NCBI RefSeq assembly: GCF_026427355.1
Contig: NZ_CP102665.1
Span: forward strand, 558,001 to 622,000
DNA from: Sphingobium sp. JS3065
Lineage (GTDB): Bacteria; Pseudomonadota; Alphaproteobacteria; Sphingomonadales; Sphingomonadaceae
DNA: 64,000 nucleotides
Direction of reading: 5' to 3'
The translations under genes and the position numbers were made by a program. Below the pieces are notes generated by a model, which saw only the letters and a list, made by a program, of their open reading frames with translations, searched no databases and had not been told where the DNA came from. The stretch's first letter is position 1, and every line of letters starts with the position of its first letter. Below, in pieces: positions 35,073-43,609 of the stretch.

Positions 35073-37268
35073 TCAGATTTTTCCGGTCAGTCGCACCCCG
35101 ACGGACCGGGGACGTGCCGGATTGACGAACTGCACCTGCCCGTTGATGTCCTCAGCGCCCGTATTGTAATATTTGTCAGTCAGATTGCGCCCGAACACCG
35201 AGATCGAGAAGCGCTCGTCAGGCGAGGTATAGGTGATAGACGCGCCGAGCAGCGCATAGCCGGGCTGGTCGCCGATCTGGGTCTGCAATGGGCCGGACAC
35301 GTTGCTGTGGCTGCGATACTCCAGATTGCCGTTGATCGTCAGAGAACCGCTTCCCAAGGGAACATTATAGTCGGCTCCCAAATAACCCGTCCATTTCGAG
35401 ACCAGCGGCAAAGTCAGGAACGAGAAGTCAGCGGCCGTTCCTGTCCCCAATAGATCAGCGAAAAAGCTGGAATAGCTCGCATCGGTATAGGTGCCATTCG
35501 CCGTGAGAGTGAATTCGCGCGACGGCGCCACGCGCAGTTCCGCCTCCACGCCCTTGATCTTCACGCCAGCGGCGTTGCGGATCAAGCGGACGGTAGAACT
35601 GTTTTCAAAAACCGTGGTGACCTGCTGAAGATCATTATATTTCGTATGATAGGCTGCGAGCGAGAAGGATCCGTAATTTCCGGGCAGCCGGGATTTCAGG
35701 CCAACTTCGTAAGTGGCCGCCGTTTCCGGACCGAAAGGATCGGCCTGCGTGCGCGAGGCCAGACCGCTGTTGATGCCGCCGGACCTGTAACCTTCGGAAT
35801 AACGCGCGTAGACGGTGCCATGATCGCCGATCTTGTAGTCGATGCCCGCTTCCATTGAAAAATTGTCAAACTTCGCCGCAAAGCGACGAGGCACAGCGAG
35901 TCCCGACGGCTTGGTCACCTGTTCTTTTTCATCCCAGGTCTTGCGCCCACCGACGGAAACACTGAGCTTGTCGGTTATCTTGTAGATACCATGGGCAAAG
36001 GCGGCGTAGCTGCGGGCGATCTGAGAGCCGCTGCGAGTGGCGGCGAAGGTGGGCTGAACACCGTTGATCCAAATGGGCTCACGGACCAGATTGAAAGTAC
36101 TGCGTCCGTAAAAGCCGCCGACCACCCATTCAAGCGGGCTGCTATTGTCGGATGCCAGCCGCAATTCCTGGCTGAAAAGACGGTTCTTCAAGAAGCGACC
36201 GCGAGTTTCGATGATCGCCGCCGGCAGGGCGTCAAGATCAGCTTCTTCGTGCAGATTGGCAAATCGATAGCCGGTGATGGACGTCAGCGACACGCCGCCG
36301 AGGTCGCGGTCCATATTGAGCGCAAAGCCCCCCACATGATTTTCGGGGCGCACGTCATATTCTGCGCCGTTGCGATATTCGGGATAAGGCGTGCAATAGC
36401 CGAACGGAAGACCTGTCGCCGGGTTGGTGCCATTACATACACGGGGAACTCGCTGGCGGGGATAAGCGACATTGGTCGGAACGGGGCGCAAAGGCGACCC
36501 CTGGCTTTCGTCGTTTGTATAATCTGCCGTCAGGTAAACCGTCATCGCGTCATCAGGAGTGTACAGCAGGCCTATCCGCCCGCCCCACGACCGCTTGTCG
36601 CCCCACCGCGCCCCAGTGGTGAGGCTTTTGAGATAGCCCCCGCCCCGGTTGAACGATCCGGAAATGCGGATGGACAACACATCCTGGACCAGAGGCGCCT
36701 CCACCGCAGCGCGCAAGCGAAGTTCGTTGAATGACGCATAGCTGGCTTCCGCCTGGGCATGAAATTCCCCATTTGGACGGATCGTCGTGAAATTGACGGC
36801 GCCGCCCGGAGAATTGCGCCCTTCCAGCGTGCCCTGCGGACCGCGCAAAATTTCGACTTGGGCAACGTCGAATGTATCAATGATAGCAGAGCCTGAAACG
36901 GCGGCGAGATACACACCGTCGACGCTTATTGCGATTGGCAAGTCCTGCGTCGGCTCGGCTGATCGGGTACCGATGCCGCGTATGAATGGCGCGAGCGCAT
37001 TGGAAGACGTGGTCGACGCACTGATGGTGACGCCAGGAGCGAGTTTCTGTAAATCCTGAACGCGGGTGACAAAGCTGTTCTGCAGTATCTCCTGGTTTAC
37101 AGCTGTGACAGCCAAGGGCACCTGACTGAGAGCTTCGGACCGTTTCCGCGCCGTCACGATGATGTCGTTTGCATCCGGCTCCGTGGTTTGGGCCTGAACG
37201 GTTCCCGCAAATGACAAGCCCAGCGCAAGCGCGGCCGAACTATTGCGGATAAAGCGTATCCTGTTCAT
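35073..37268 (-). CDS. TonB-dependent outer-membrane receptor (third of three)
   Basis: 731 residues. Signal peptide MNRIRFIRNSSAALALGLSF with cleavage near VQAQ, TonB box and plug start ANDIIVTARKRSEALSQVP, plug motifs IRGIGTRSAEPTQD and VEILRGPQGTLEGRNSPGG, then the barrel, ending VGVRLTGKI. It belongs to the same receptor type as the other two, but they are clearly different in sequence, which suggests different ligands. AGAGGAA about 7 nt before ATG 37268 sets the start. Upstream lies a 700-bp divergent region shared with the KstD-like gene. Confidence 0.93.
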   Translation of the reverse strand: MNRIRFIRNSSAALALGLSFAGTVQAQTTEPDANDIIVTARKRSEALSQVPLAVTAVNQEILQNSFVTRVQDLQKLAPGVTISASTTSSNALAPFIRGIGTRSAEPTQDLPIAISVDGVYLAAVSGSAIIDTFDVAQVEILRGPQGTLEGRNSPGGAVNFTTIRPNGEFHAQAEASYASFNELRLRAAVEAPLVQDVLSIRISGSFNRGGGYLKSLTTGARWGDKRSWGGRIGLLYTPDDAMTVYLTADYTNDESQGSPLRPVPTNVAYPRQRVPRVCNGTNPATGLPFGYCTPYPEYRNGAEYDVRPENHVGGFALNMDRDLGGVSLTSITGYRFANLHEEADLDALPAAIIETRGRFLKNRLFSQELRLASDNSSPLEWVVGGFYGRSTFNLVREPIWINGVQPTFAATRSGSQIARSYAAFAHGIYKITDKLSVSVGGRKTWDEKEQVTKPSGLAVPRRFAAKFDNFSMEAGIDYKIGDHGTVYARYSEGYRSGGINSGLASRTQADPFGPETAATYEVGLKSRLPGNYGSFSLAAYHTKYNDLQQVTTVFENSSTVRLIRNAAGVKIKGVEAELRVAPSREFTLTANGTYTDASYSSFFADLLGTGTAADFSFLTLPLVSKWTGYLGADYNVPLGSGSLTINGNLEYRSHSNVSGPLQTQIGDQPGYALLGASITYTSPDERFSISVFGRNLTDKYYNTGAEDINGQVQFVNPARPRSVGVRLTGKI

Positions 37269-37974
37269 GATATATTTCCTCTCCCTTTCATCTTCTTGCG
37301 AATTCAAGTGCCGGGCGACTCGCGAGCAGCCCTTTCGTCTCTCGATTCGGTGGTCGCGCCGTCCAGGACGTCGTCCACACCGCTAACCTGACCCAGACTT
37401 TCTAAGTATGTTAGTATATGGTTCGTATGCGTTTCAATTGACGGTTAATGACCACTTACTCGCGACCCTCCCCCTCAAAAAAATCGAGCATTTCACGCAC
37501 AAGGTTCTGTTTTTAAATCCTCTTGAATAACTGTTTTCGACATTTGACCTGTCGCGACCGCTGCTGAGAAGAGTTGTATGACAAGGGACCCACCCGCCTG
37601 CCGATGCGCCATTTCGGACGCAGCACATAGAATGCGACGTATCCTTCGGCGTACGTACAACCCTCCATTCGGCGACTGTGCCTCTGCTCCATGTATATCA
37701 GTTGGCGCTCCATTGAAAGATCGTGTACGTACGTTCGTCCTAATAAATATAAATATGCGTAACGCCGCCGCCTCCGCGGACCCTAAACTCCGCCAGGTGC
37801 TGCGCCGGCGATGGTTAATTATGATTCGCATGGCGACCAACAAGGCCGTTTAACCATATGTCGTCCGCCTCTGATGGGGAGTCATCTCTTGTGAAGATTG
37901 CGCGATCTTAATAATACGCATATTAACTTTTTTGAGAGTTCCGCCTAGCTGCATGTTGAGTATGGGAAAGATAT
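37269..37974. other. Long divergent intergenic region
   Basis: About 700 bp with lower GC than its surroundings and no supportable gene. It separates the divergent TonB receptor and the KstD-like flavoprotein and should hold both promoters. Noted inside: GTATGTTAGTATA at 37406-37418 (same 13-mer as at 42565) and TTAATAATACGCATATTAA around 37908-37926, close to a palindrome and resembling half of the GCRTATNATAYGC element, about 50 bp before the KstD-like start. Confidence 0.5.
37406..37418. promoter_or_regulatory. 13-bp motif shared with the 42565 site
   Basis: GTATGTTAGTATA occurs here and, in reverse complement, exactly at 42565-42577 before an SDR gene. It lies 138 bp upstream of the TonB receptor start. 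Candidate regulator site; no known family assigned. Confidence 0.3.
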
Positions 37975-39678
37975 ATGGCCAATATAGATTGGGATGAGGA
38001 AGTGGACCTGCTCATTGTCGGATCCGGCGCAGGATCAGTGACCGCAAGCTTGGTGGCCCGCGACGCCGGCCTGCGACCGCTCATCATAGAGAAGCAGGAT
38101 TTGTTCGGCGGTACGACCAGCTATTCAGGCGGCGGCATATGGATACCGTGCAATCCGGTAATGAAACGGGCCGGCGTGCCCGATTCGCTTGAACAAGCGC
38201 GGACCTACCTGGATACTCTGATCGATTATGACGGACCGGCGAGCACCCCCGCCCGCCGAAACGCGTTCCTGCAAAGCGGCAGCGAGATGATCTCTTATCT
38301 GGAAGAAAAGGGCATGAAGTTCACGCGCCCGCGCGATTATCCTGACTATTATCCCGCATTGCCCGGCGGTAGTGTGCACAGCAGAACGGTCATTCCCCAG
38401 CCTTTTGACATCAATGAACTGGGCGACTGGAAAGCGCGCCTCGCCCAATATAAAGGCCCGCCGGTTCCAGTGGGGCTGGATGAACTGAGCACTCTGCTGC
38501 TGATCAAGCGGACCTGGAAGGCGCGCTGGCTTGCGCTGCGCCTCGCGTTCCGCCTGATGGGACGAAAACTGGCGGGCAAGGACGTGAAGGCCGCCGGCGC
38601 AGCTTTGCAGGGACGTTTGCTGCAAATTGCGCTGAGGGCTGGCGTCGTGCCTCGAATGAGGACGGCGATGATGTCCCTCGTGACGGAAGGAGATCGCGTG
38701 ACGGGTGCAATCGTCAGCGAAGATGGTCGCACAAAACGCATCCGCGCACGAAACGGCGTCCTGCTCAATGCGGGGGGTTTCGCCCGCAATGCCGAGATGC
38801 GCGCGAATGTCCTTGGTGAACCGACCTCCACCGAATGGAGCCGGGCCACGCCTGGCGACACCGGCGATGCCCTGAACGCTGCGGTCGCGATCGGGGCCGC
38901 CACCGATGCGCTCGACTCTTTCTGGTGGGGCATCACGTCGGCCAACGTCGATGGCGGCTATCCGGAAGGCGCAGTGGCGGACGATGGCACCATTGTGCCC
39001 TTCGGTCACCATTTCGACATCAGCTACCCCCACATGATCATCGTCGATCAGGACGGCCGCCGCTTCGCCAACGAGGCCTGCTCGTACATGGAACTGGGGC
39101 AGCGCCTCTACGCCCGTCAGCGTGAGACCGGGCGCGCCATCCCTGCCTGGGCCATCATCGAAAGCCGGCATCGCGATCGCTATCTGTGGGGCACCGCACT
39201 TGGCAAAACACCCGCCAGCTGGATCGAAAGCGGCTACATGAAGAAAGCCGACAGCCTGGAGGGGCTGGCTGCCCAGTGCAGGATCGACGGAAGAGGCCTG
39301 CTAGCGACGATTGAGCGTTTCAACGGCTTCGCCGCATCGGGCATCGACATCGACTACCAGCGCGGCGCCAGCGCCTTCGATCGGGCGCATGGCGATCCAA
39401 CGGTCAAGCCCAATCCCAACCTGGGCGCAATCGAACGCGCTCCCTTCTATGCCGTGGCCATCTATCCGGGCGATATTGGGTGCGCAGGCGGCCTGGTCAC
39501 CGACGAAGATGGTCGCGTGCTGCGCAAAAGCGGCGACCCCATTGAAGGCCTTTACGCCACCGGCAACAGCACGGCTAGCGTGACTGGTCGAAGCTATCCT
39601 GGGGCCGGCTCAACACTCGGCCCCGCCATGGTGTTCGCCTATCGGGCGGCCCGGCACGCCGCGCGGACAAACCGATGA
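37975..39678 (+). CDS. FAD-dependent dehydrogenase of the 3-ketosteroid delta1-dehydrogenase/fumarate reductase type
   Basis: 567 residues. The FAD Rossmann loop VDLLIVGSGAGSVTASLVA is at residues 10-28, then GGTTSYSGGGIWIPCNPVMK, the KstD-type flavin loop. The C-terminus has the FAD-binding YATGNSTASVTGRSYPGAGS and GPAMVFAYRAARHA. The segment after residue 40 and the 'SGGGIWIP.N' motif are those of KstD and related 3-oxo-delta4-steroid dehydrogenases. Catalytic Tyr residues cannot be assigned with confidence by eye, so the steroid role is only by family. It is separated from the TonB receptor by a large divergent promoter region. Confidence 0.87.
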   Translation: MANIDWDEEVDLLIVGSGAGSVTASLVARDAGLRPLIIEKQDLFGGTTSYSGGGIWIPCNPVMKRAGVPDSLEQARTYLDTLIDYDGPASTPARRNAFLQSGSEMISYLEEKGMKFTRPRDYPDYYPALPGGSVHSRTVIPQPFDINELGDWKARLAQYKGPPVPVGLDELSTLLLIKRTWKARWLALRLAFRLMGRKLAGKDVKAAGAALQGRLLQIALRAGVVPRMRTAMMSLVTEGDRVTGAIVSEDGRTKRIRARNGVLLNAGGFARNAEMRANVLGEPTSTEWSRATPGDTGDALNAAVAIGAATDALDSFWWGITSANVDGGYPEGAVADDGTIVPFGHHFDISYPHMIIVDQDGRRFANEACSYMELGQRLYARQRETGRAIPAWAIIESRHRDRYLWGTALGKTPASWIESGYMKKADSLEGLAAQCRIDGRGLLATIERFNGFAASGIDIDYQRGASAFDRAHGDPTVKPNPNLGAIERAPFYAVAIYPGDIGCAGGLVTDEDGRVLRKSGDPIEGLYATGNSTASVTGRSYPGAGSTLGPAMVFAYRAARHAARTNR

Positions 39679-39690
39679 CGCATGCGCATG

Positions 39691-40278
39691 CTATGATGTG
39701 GTAGGCGGCGTCACAGGCCACCCCTTGCCAACCGTCGCCATGAAGGCGACGCTGCTGTCGTCGGCGCCGGAACCGAACCCCCGATCATGCAGCGGCAGCA
39801 TGCCCAGCGATCCCTTCGACCAGTCGATCGATGCGCCGATATCCTGTATCCAGTCCTGTATCAGAATACGGTGCGCTATCCGCCATTCGCCGCCTCGCCT
39901 CTCCATTCTGTCGGCATAGCGCGCGCCCAATATGATATCACGCGATCGCCCGTCCACCGGCACGCGATGATAAGCGGTCAGGCATGTCTCAACCATCGCA
40001 ACATCGCCATGCCACTCTATATGGCTTTGGCCCAGCTTATGCTGGGTCAGTTCCATGCTGCCGATCAGCGGCATGACCCAGTCCACAAATGCTTCCACCG
40101 TGCCAACCCAGGTGACATGATCGTCGATAGCCCCGGGCCAGTATGCGGAACGAACCAGATCGGGATCGCGGCGGTCGATCCCACGGCAATAACGAGCCAA
40201 GCAGGCCAGTATTTTCTCCCGCTCTGTCATGACAGGCGCGGAATTGTGAGTATCGGTCGTGTGGCGATCCGTGGTCAT
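39691..40278 (-). CDS. NTF2-like (SnoaL-like) protein, paralogue of 28127
   Basis: 195 residues. EREKILACLARYCRGIDRRD then AYWPGAIDDHVTWVGTVEAF is the SnoaL-like NTF2 fold with its Asp/His pair; ILGARYADRMERRGGEWRIA and HRILIQDW follow. The family includes small dehydratases, isomerases and ring-hydroxylating dioxygenase-like beta chains. It is convergent with the KstD-like gene (12 bp between stops). It may share a regulator with the P450, which is divergent across a 140-bp gap. Confidence 0.86.
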   Translation of the reverse strand: MTTDRHTTDTHNSAPVMTEREKILACLARYCRGIDRRDPDLVRSAYWPGAIDDHVTWVGTVEAFVDWVMPLIGSMELTQHKLGQSHIEWHGDVAMVETCLTAYHRVPVDGRSRDIILGARYADRMERRGGEWRIAHRILIQDWIQDIGASIDWSKGSLGMLPLHDRGFGSGADDSSVAFMATVGKGWPVTPPTTS

Positions 40279-40364
40279 ACGGGCTCCTCTGCCTGTTTAC
40301 AGCCTCGACAGTCACCGAGAGTCTCGATTGACTACCGTTCCGAACATCCATAATCTATAAGCAT

Positions 40365-40377
40365 ACATATGATATGC
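40365..40377. promoter_or_regulatory. GCRTATNATAYGC-type site between NTF2-like and P450 genes
   Basis: ACATATGATATGC fits the consensus at 12 of 13 positions. It lies within the larger inverted repeat AAGCATA (40359-40365) / TATGCTT (40373-40379), in the divergent promoter region 43-55 bp before the P450 start. Confidence 0.45.
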
Positions 40378-40419
40378 TTCATGTAACCGAGCATCAACAG
40401 GCAGGCGAGGTGAGAATCG

Positions 40420-41664
40420 ATGACCGACAGGAAACCAGCGCCGCTATCAATCAGCTTCGCCGATCCGGAGGTCCAGCAATGCCCCTTCCCAGCATATGAT
40501 CGGTTGAGGACGGAACAGCCTGTCTACATCGACCCCAAGACCGGCAATTATGTCCTCACAAGATATGAGGATGTGCGCAAGGTCGCCCTTAATCCGAAGT
40601 TATTTTCCAATCGCACGGGGTTGATCCAGACACGCAATACCACTCCGATTACGCAGAAGATGTTTGCGGAGAAAGGGTGGCTACCGCTCGATACGCTGGT
40701 CAGCAACGATCCGCCCAGTCACAAACTCTATCGAACATTGGTCGACAAGGCATTCACCGCAAACAAGATCCTCGCCCTGGAACCGCGGATCGAGGAGATT
40801 TGCGACGCGCTGATCGACCAGTTCATCGATCAGGATGAGATCGATTTCGTCCAGGCGTTCGGCATTGCGCTGCCGATGACGATGATCGCCGAACAGCTTG
40901 GCGTCGGTCCCGAACATATGGCCGACTACAAGGTCTGGTCTGACCTCAGCGTCGAATCCACCAGTCCGGCCCTGACCCCGGAACGCGAGATCGCGACAAC
41001 CGAGGGCATCATAAGGATGCAGAATTACTTCGCGGAGCGAGCAGATTATTTCCGGGCGCATCCTGACGATGACAAGCTGTTCAGTCGGCTCCTCCATGCG
41101 GAAGTGGATGGCCGCCGGCTCGCCAACCGGGAGGTGATGAGCATCCTCCAACAACTGCTCGTCGCGGGAAATGAAACGACGACGGCGGCGCTGTCGGCAG
41201 GCATGAAGCTGCTGATCGAAAATCCCGATTTGGTTCCGCAACTGCGCGAGAGGCCTGATCTCATCAAGACTTTCGTCGAGGAGACGCTCAGGCTGATGGC
41301 GCCGATACAGGCTCTGTTCCGCAAGGTTCTCGCCGATACGGAGATTGGCGGCATCACGGTCCCCGCGGGCGCAATGGTGGAGATACGGTGGGGCTCGGCC
41401 AATCTCGATCCGGCGGTCTATGAAAATCCCGGTTGTCTAAACCTCTCGCGAGGGAACGCCAGTTCGCATATGAGCTTTGGCGCCGGTATCCATCTGTGCA
41501 TAGGGAACCAGCTCGCGCGCGGCGAACTGCGCGTCGCCTTCGCCCGCCTCATTGATCGAATGGATAATTTCCGCGCGAGCCGAGGAGCCGACAGCTACGG
41601 CTATGCGCCAATGTTCATATCCTATGCCGTCACCCAGCTCTGGATGACATTCGACCGACGCTGA
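40420..41664 (+). CDS. Cytochrome P450 monooxygenase
   Basis: 414 residues. Bacterial soluble P450 with I-helix oxygen-binding segment VAGNETTTAAL (about residue 248), ExxR in FVEETLRLMAP, the meander, and heme loop FGAGIHLCIGNQLARGE with the thiolate Cys near residue 356. The meander segment ENPGCLNLSRGNASSHMS is atypical compared with the usual 'PDRFDI.R' sequence, possibly a substitution cluster. It needs a ferredoxin and reductase, neither of which is encoded nearby. Oxidation of a terpenoid, steroid or alkyl substrate fits the context. Confidence 0.92.
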   Translation: MTDRKPAPLSISFADPEVQQCPFPAYDRLRTEQPVYIDPKTGNYVLTRYEDVRKVALNPKLFSNRTGLIQTRNTTPITQKMFAEKGWLPLDTLVSNDPPSHKLYRTLVDKAFTANKILALEPRIEEICDALIDQFIDQDEIDFVQAFGIALPMTMIAEQLGVGPEHMADYKVWSDLSVESTSPALTPEREIATTEGIIRMQNYFAERADYFRAHPDDDKLFSRLLHAEVDGRRLANREVMSILQQLLVAGNETTTAALSAGMKLLIENPDLVPQLRERPDLIKTFVEETLRLMAPIQALFRKVLADTEIGGITVPAGAMVEIRWGSANLDPAVYENPGCLNLSRGNASSHMSFGAGIHLCIGNQLARGELRVAFARLIDRMDNFRASRGADSYGYAPMFISYAVTQLWMTFDRR

Positions 41665-41815
41665 GTGGAGGCGGCAAGGCCCGGTGCCGGTTTAATCGCG
41701 ACGCTGGAGCATCGCGCACTGGGCGCGATCTCAGGCAGCACCTCGTTCAGTTGACGGGCATCCCGCAGCCGCCGGATTGCGACGGAGCGTTATGCCCGGA
41801 TGGGTCATCGCCAGA

Positions 41816-42553
41816 TCAAAGATGCATTCCGCCGCTGACCTGGATGACTTGGCCCGTGATCCACGCGCCCTCCGGCGAAGCAAGCCACGTCACAGCCCTT
41901 GCAATTTCGTCAGGCGTTCCCAAGCGGCCAAAAGCCGTCGCTGCGGTGATGGCGCCCATGACCGCCGCATTATCCTTGATGTCGCCCAGAAAGTCGGAGT
42001 CCGTGGCGCCGGGCGCAATCGCGTTGACCCGAATACCGCGCGGCCCGAGATCGGCTGCAAGCGAACGAGTGAAGGAATTTACCGCCGTTTTTGACATTCC
42101 ATATGCAAGATAGGCCGGATAGGCCACAATAGAAACCATGGACGAAATGTTGATGATGGAGGCATTGTCGTTGAGATGGGGCAGCAGTGCCTGCGTCAGG
42201 AAGAATAGGCCCTTCACATTGGTGGAGAACACCGTATCGAAATCTTCCTCGGTCGTGCTTTCCAACGTGTATCCGCGAGCGATTCCGGCATTGTTGACGA
42301 GAATATCCAATTTTCCACAGGCGTCGGCGAGTTGCCGGACGTCCGCGGCATTGCGCAGGTCGGCCTGTACGATTCGCGCCTTGCCGCCGGAGGCCGTGAC
42401 GAGACGGACCGTCTCTTCCGCACGTTCCCGCCCGCTTCCATAATGAACCATAACCTCCGCACCCGCAGCAGCAAGATGCACGGCGATGGCGCGGCCAATG
42501 CCGCCCGAAGCGCCGGTGACCAGCGCGGCTTTTCCTTGAAGATTTCCTGCCAT
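41816..42553 (-). CDS. Short-chain dehydrogenase (FabG-like)
   Basis: 245 residues: KAALVTGASGGIGRAIAVHL, LDILVNNAGIARG, catalytic Ser in ISSMVS, YGMSK as YxxxK, and AIAPGATDSDF, closing VIQVSGGMHL. Full classical SDR catalytic set. It is similar to 3-oxoacyl-ACP reductase FabG but sits alone among degradative genes, so an alcohol or hydroxyacyl-CoA dehydrogenase role is more likely. The ATG at 42553 has no good ribosome site. A 13-bp motif shared with 37406 lies 12 bp upstream. Confidence 0.9.
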   Translation of the reverse strand: MAGNLQGKAALVTGASGGIGRAIAVHLAAAGAEVMVHYGSGRERAEETVRLVTASGGKARIVQADLRNAADVRQLADACGKLDILVNNAGIARGYTLESTTEEDFDTVFSTNVKGLFFLTQALLPHLNDNASIINISSMVSIVAYPAYLAYGMSKTAVNSFTRSLAADLGPRGIRVNAIAPGATDSDFLGDIKDNAAVMGAITAATAFGRLGTPDEIARAVTWLASPEGAWITGQVIQVSGGMHL

Positions 42554-42564
42554 GAAAAATATCC

Positions 42565-42577
42565 TATACTAACATAC
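42565..42577. promoter_or_regulatory. TATACTAACATAC motif before the SDR
   Basis: Exact reverse complement of the 13-mer at 37406-37418. It begins 12 bp upstream of the SDR start, close enough to overlap the transcription or ribosome start. Confidence 0.3.
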
Positions 42578-42610
42578 AACCCGCGCAGCACCCGGCCATA
42601 AGCGGCGGGA

Positions 42611-43135
42611 TTAACGGGCTGGCCTTAGGCCGTTGGCGAACCTTGTGGACTTCGCGGCATATTCTTCCGCCGATGTCTCAAGAGCGTTGCTTTCGTCCGG
42701 CGTCAGGGCGCGTACCAGTTTCGCTGGAACGCCGACGATCAAGCTGTTGGGAGGGAATGACTTGCCCTCGGTCACGAGCGCTCCTGCACCGATCAGGCTG
42801 CCCTCGCCGATGACGGCGTTGTTCAGCACGACGGCGCCCATTCCTACCAGCACGTTATCCCCGACTGTACAGCCGTGGAGGATGGCATGGTGCCCGATCG
42901 TGACTCCGTCCCCCACCTTGAGCGGAGCATGCGGGTCGGAATGCAGCATGGCGCCTTCCTGGACATTGGTTCTGTCCCCGATCTCGATTTTCCCGTTATC
43001 GGCGCGAACGACCGCGCCGAACCAGATGCTTGACCGCTTCCCGATGACAGCATCACCGACGACGTCCGCACTGGGCGCTATCCATGCGTCCTCGCTGATC
43101 GTGGGGCGGGCTTCTTCGAACTCGTAAATGGGCAT
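42611..43135 (-). CDS. Gamma-class carbonic anhydrase family protein (PaaY-like)
   Basis: 174 residues forming a left-handed beta-helix of hexapeptide repeats: VVGDAVIGKRSSIWFGAVVR, IEIGDRTNVQEGAMLHSD, GVTIGHHAILHGC, then VGDNVLVGMGAVVLN and GEGSLIGAGALVTEG. The metal-binding His residues are visible in LHSD and HHAILHG. Members include gamma carbonic anhydrases and thioesterase-like PaaY. GCA proteins beside acyl-CoA genes often act as the latter. It follows the SDR on the same strand, with 57 bp between. Confidence 0.92.
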   Translation of the reverse strand: MPIYEFEEARPTISEDAWIAPSADVVGDAVIGKRSSIWFGAVVRADNGKIEIGDRTNVQEGAMLHSDPHAPLKVGDGVTIGHHAILHGCTVGDNVLVGMGAVVLNNAVIGEGSLIGAGALVTEGKSFPPNSLIVGVPAKLVRALTPDESNALETSAEEYAAKSTRFANGLRPAR

Positions 43136-43180
43136 GAGATTATCCTTACAGCCGAATGCGCGTTTCCATCGGTCCGAATA

Positions 43181-43609
43181 TCAAGCTTGAGCGGTCAAGC
43201 CCGCCGCCGCGATGCCGGCCAGCGCGCATGCTTCGTCATTGTCGCTCGTATCGCCCGTCACGCCCACCGCGCCGATCACCGCCCCATCAGGACCGACGAG
43301 GATGACGCCGCCCGCTGCCGGAATGATGGCGTGCGGAGCGGACGCCGCGAACGCGTCGATGAACCATGGCCGCTCGATCGCCATGTCGCCAACCTTGCGA
43401 GAAGAAACCCCCAGGGCAAGCGCGCCCGCAGCCTTGCCTTGGGCGATCTGGAGCCGGCCGAAAGAAGCCTGATCCTGCCGCTGGAACGCGATCAGATGGC
43501 CGCCGGCATCGACGACCGCGACGCTGAGCGGCTTCAATTTGAGTTCCGCACCCTTTTCGAGCGCTGCGGATATGACGTGATTGGCGCGTTCCAAAGTGAG
43601 TTGGCTCAT
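43181..43609 (-). CDS. glcG: GlcG/HbpS family heme-binding protein of the glycolate operon
   Basis: 142 residues: LTLERANHVISAALEKGAEL then PLSVAVVDAGGHLIAFQRQD and GAVIGAVGVTGDTSDNDEACA is the GlcG/HbpS fold, a small oligomer that can bind heme or cobalamin, commonly the last gene of glycolate oxidation operons. The ATG at 43609 overlaps the glcF stop (ATGA). By sequence family the symbol glcG is justified, though its function in E. coli is unproven. Confidence 0.88.
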   Translation of the reverse strand: MSQLTLERANHVISAALEKGAELKLKPLSVAVVDAGGHLIAFQRQDQASFGRLQIAQGKAAGALALGVSSRKVGDMAIERPWFIDAFAASAPHAIIPAAGGVILVGPDGAVIGAVGVTGDTSDNDEACALAGIAAAGLTAQA

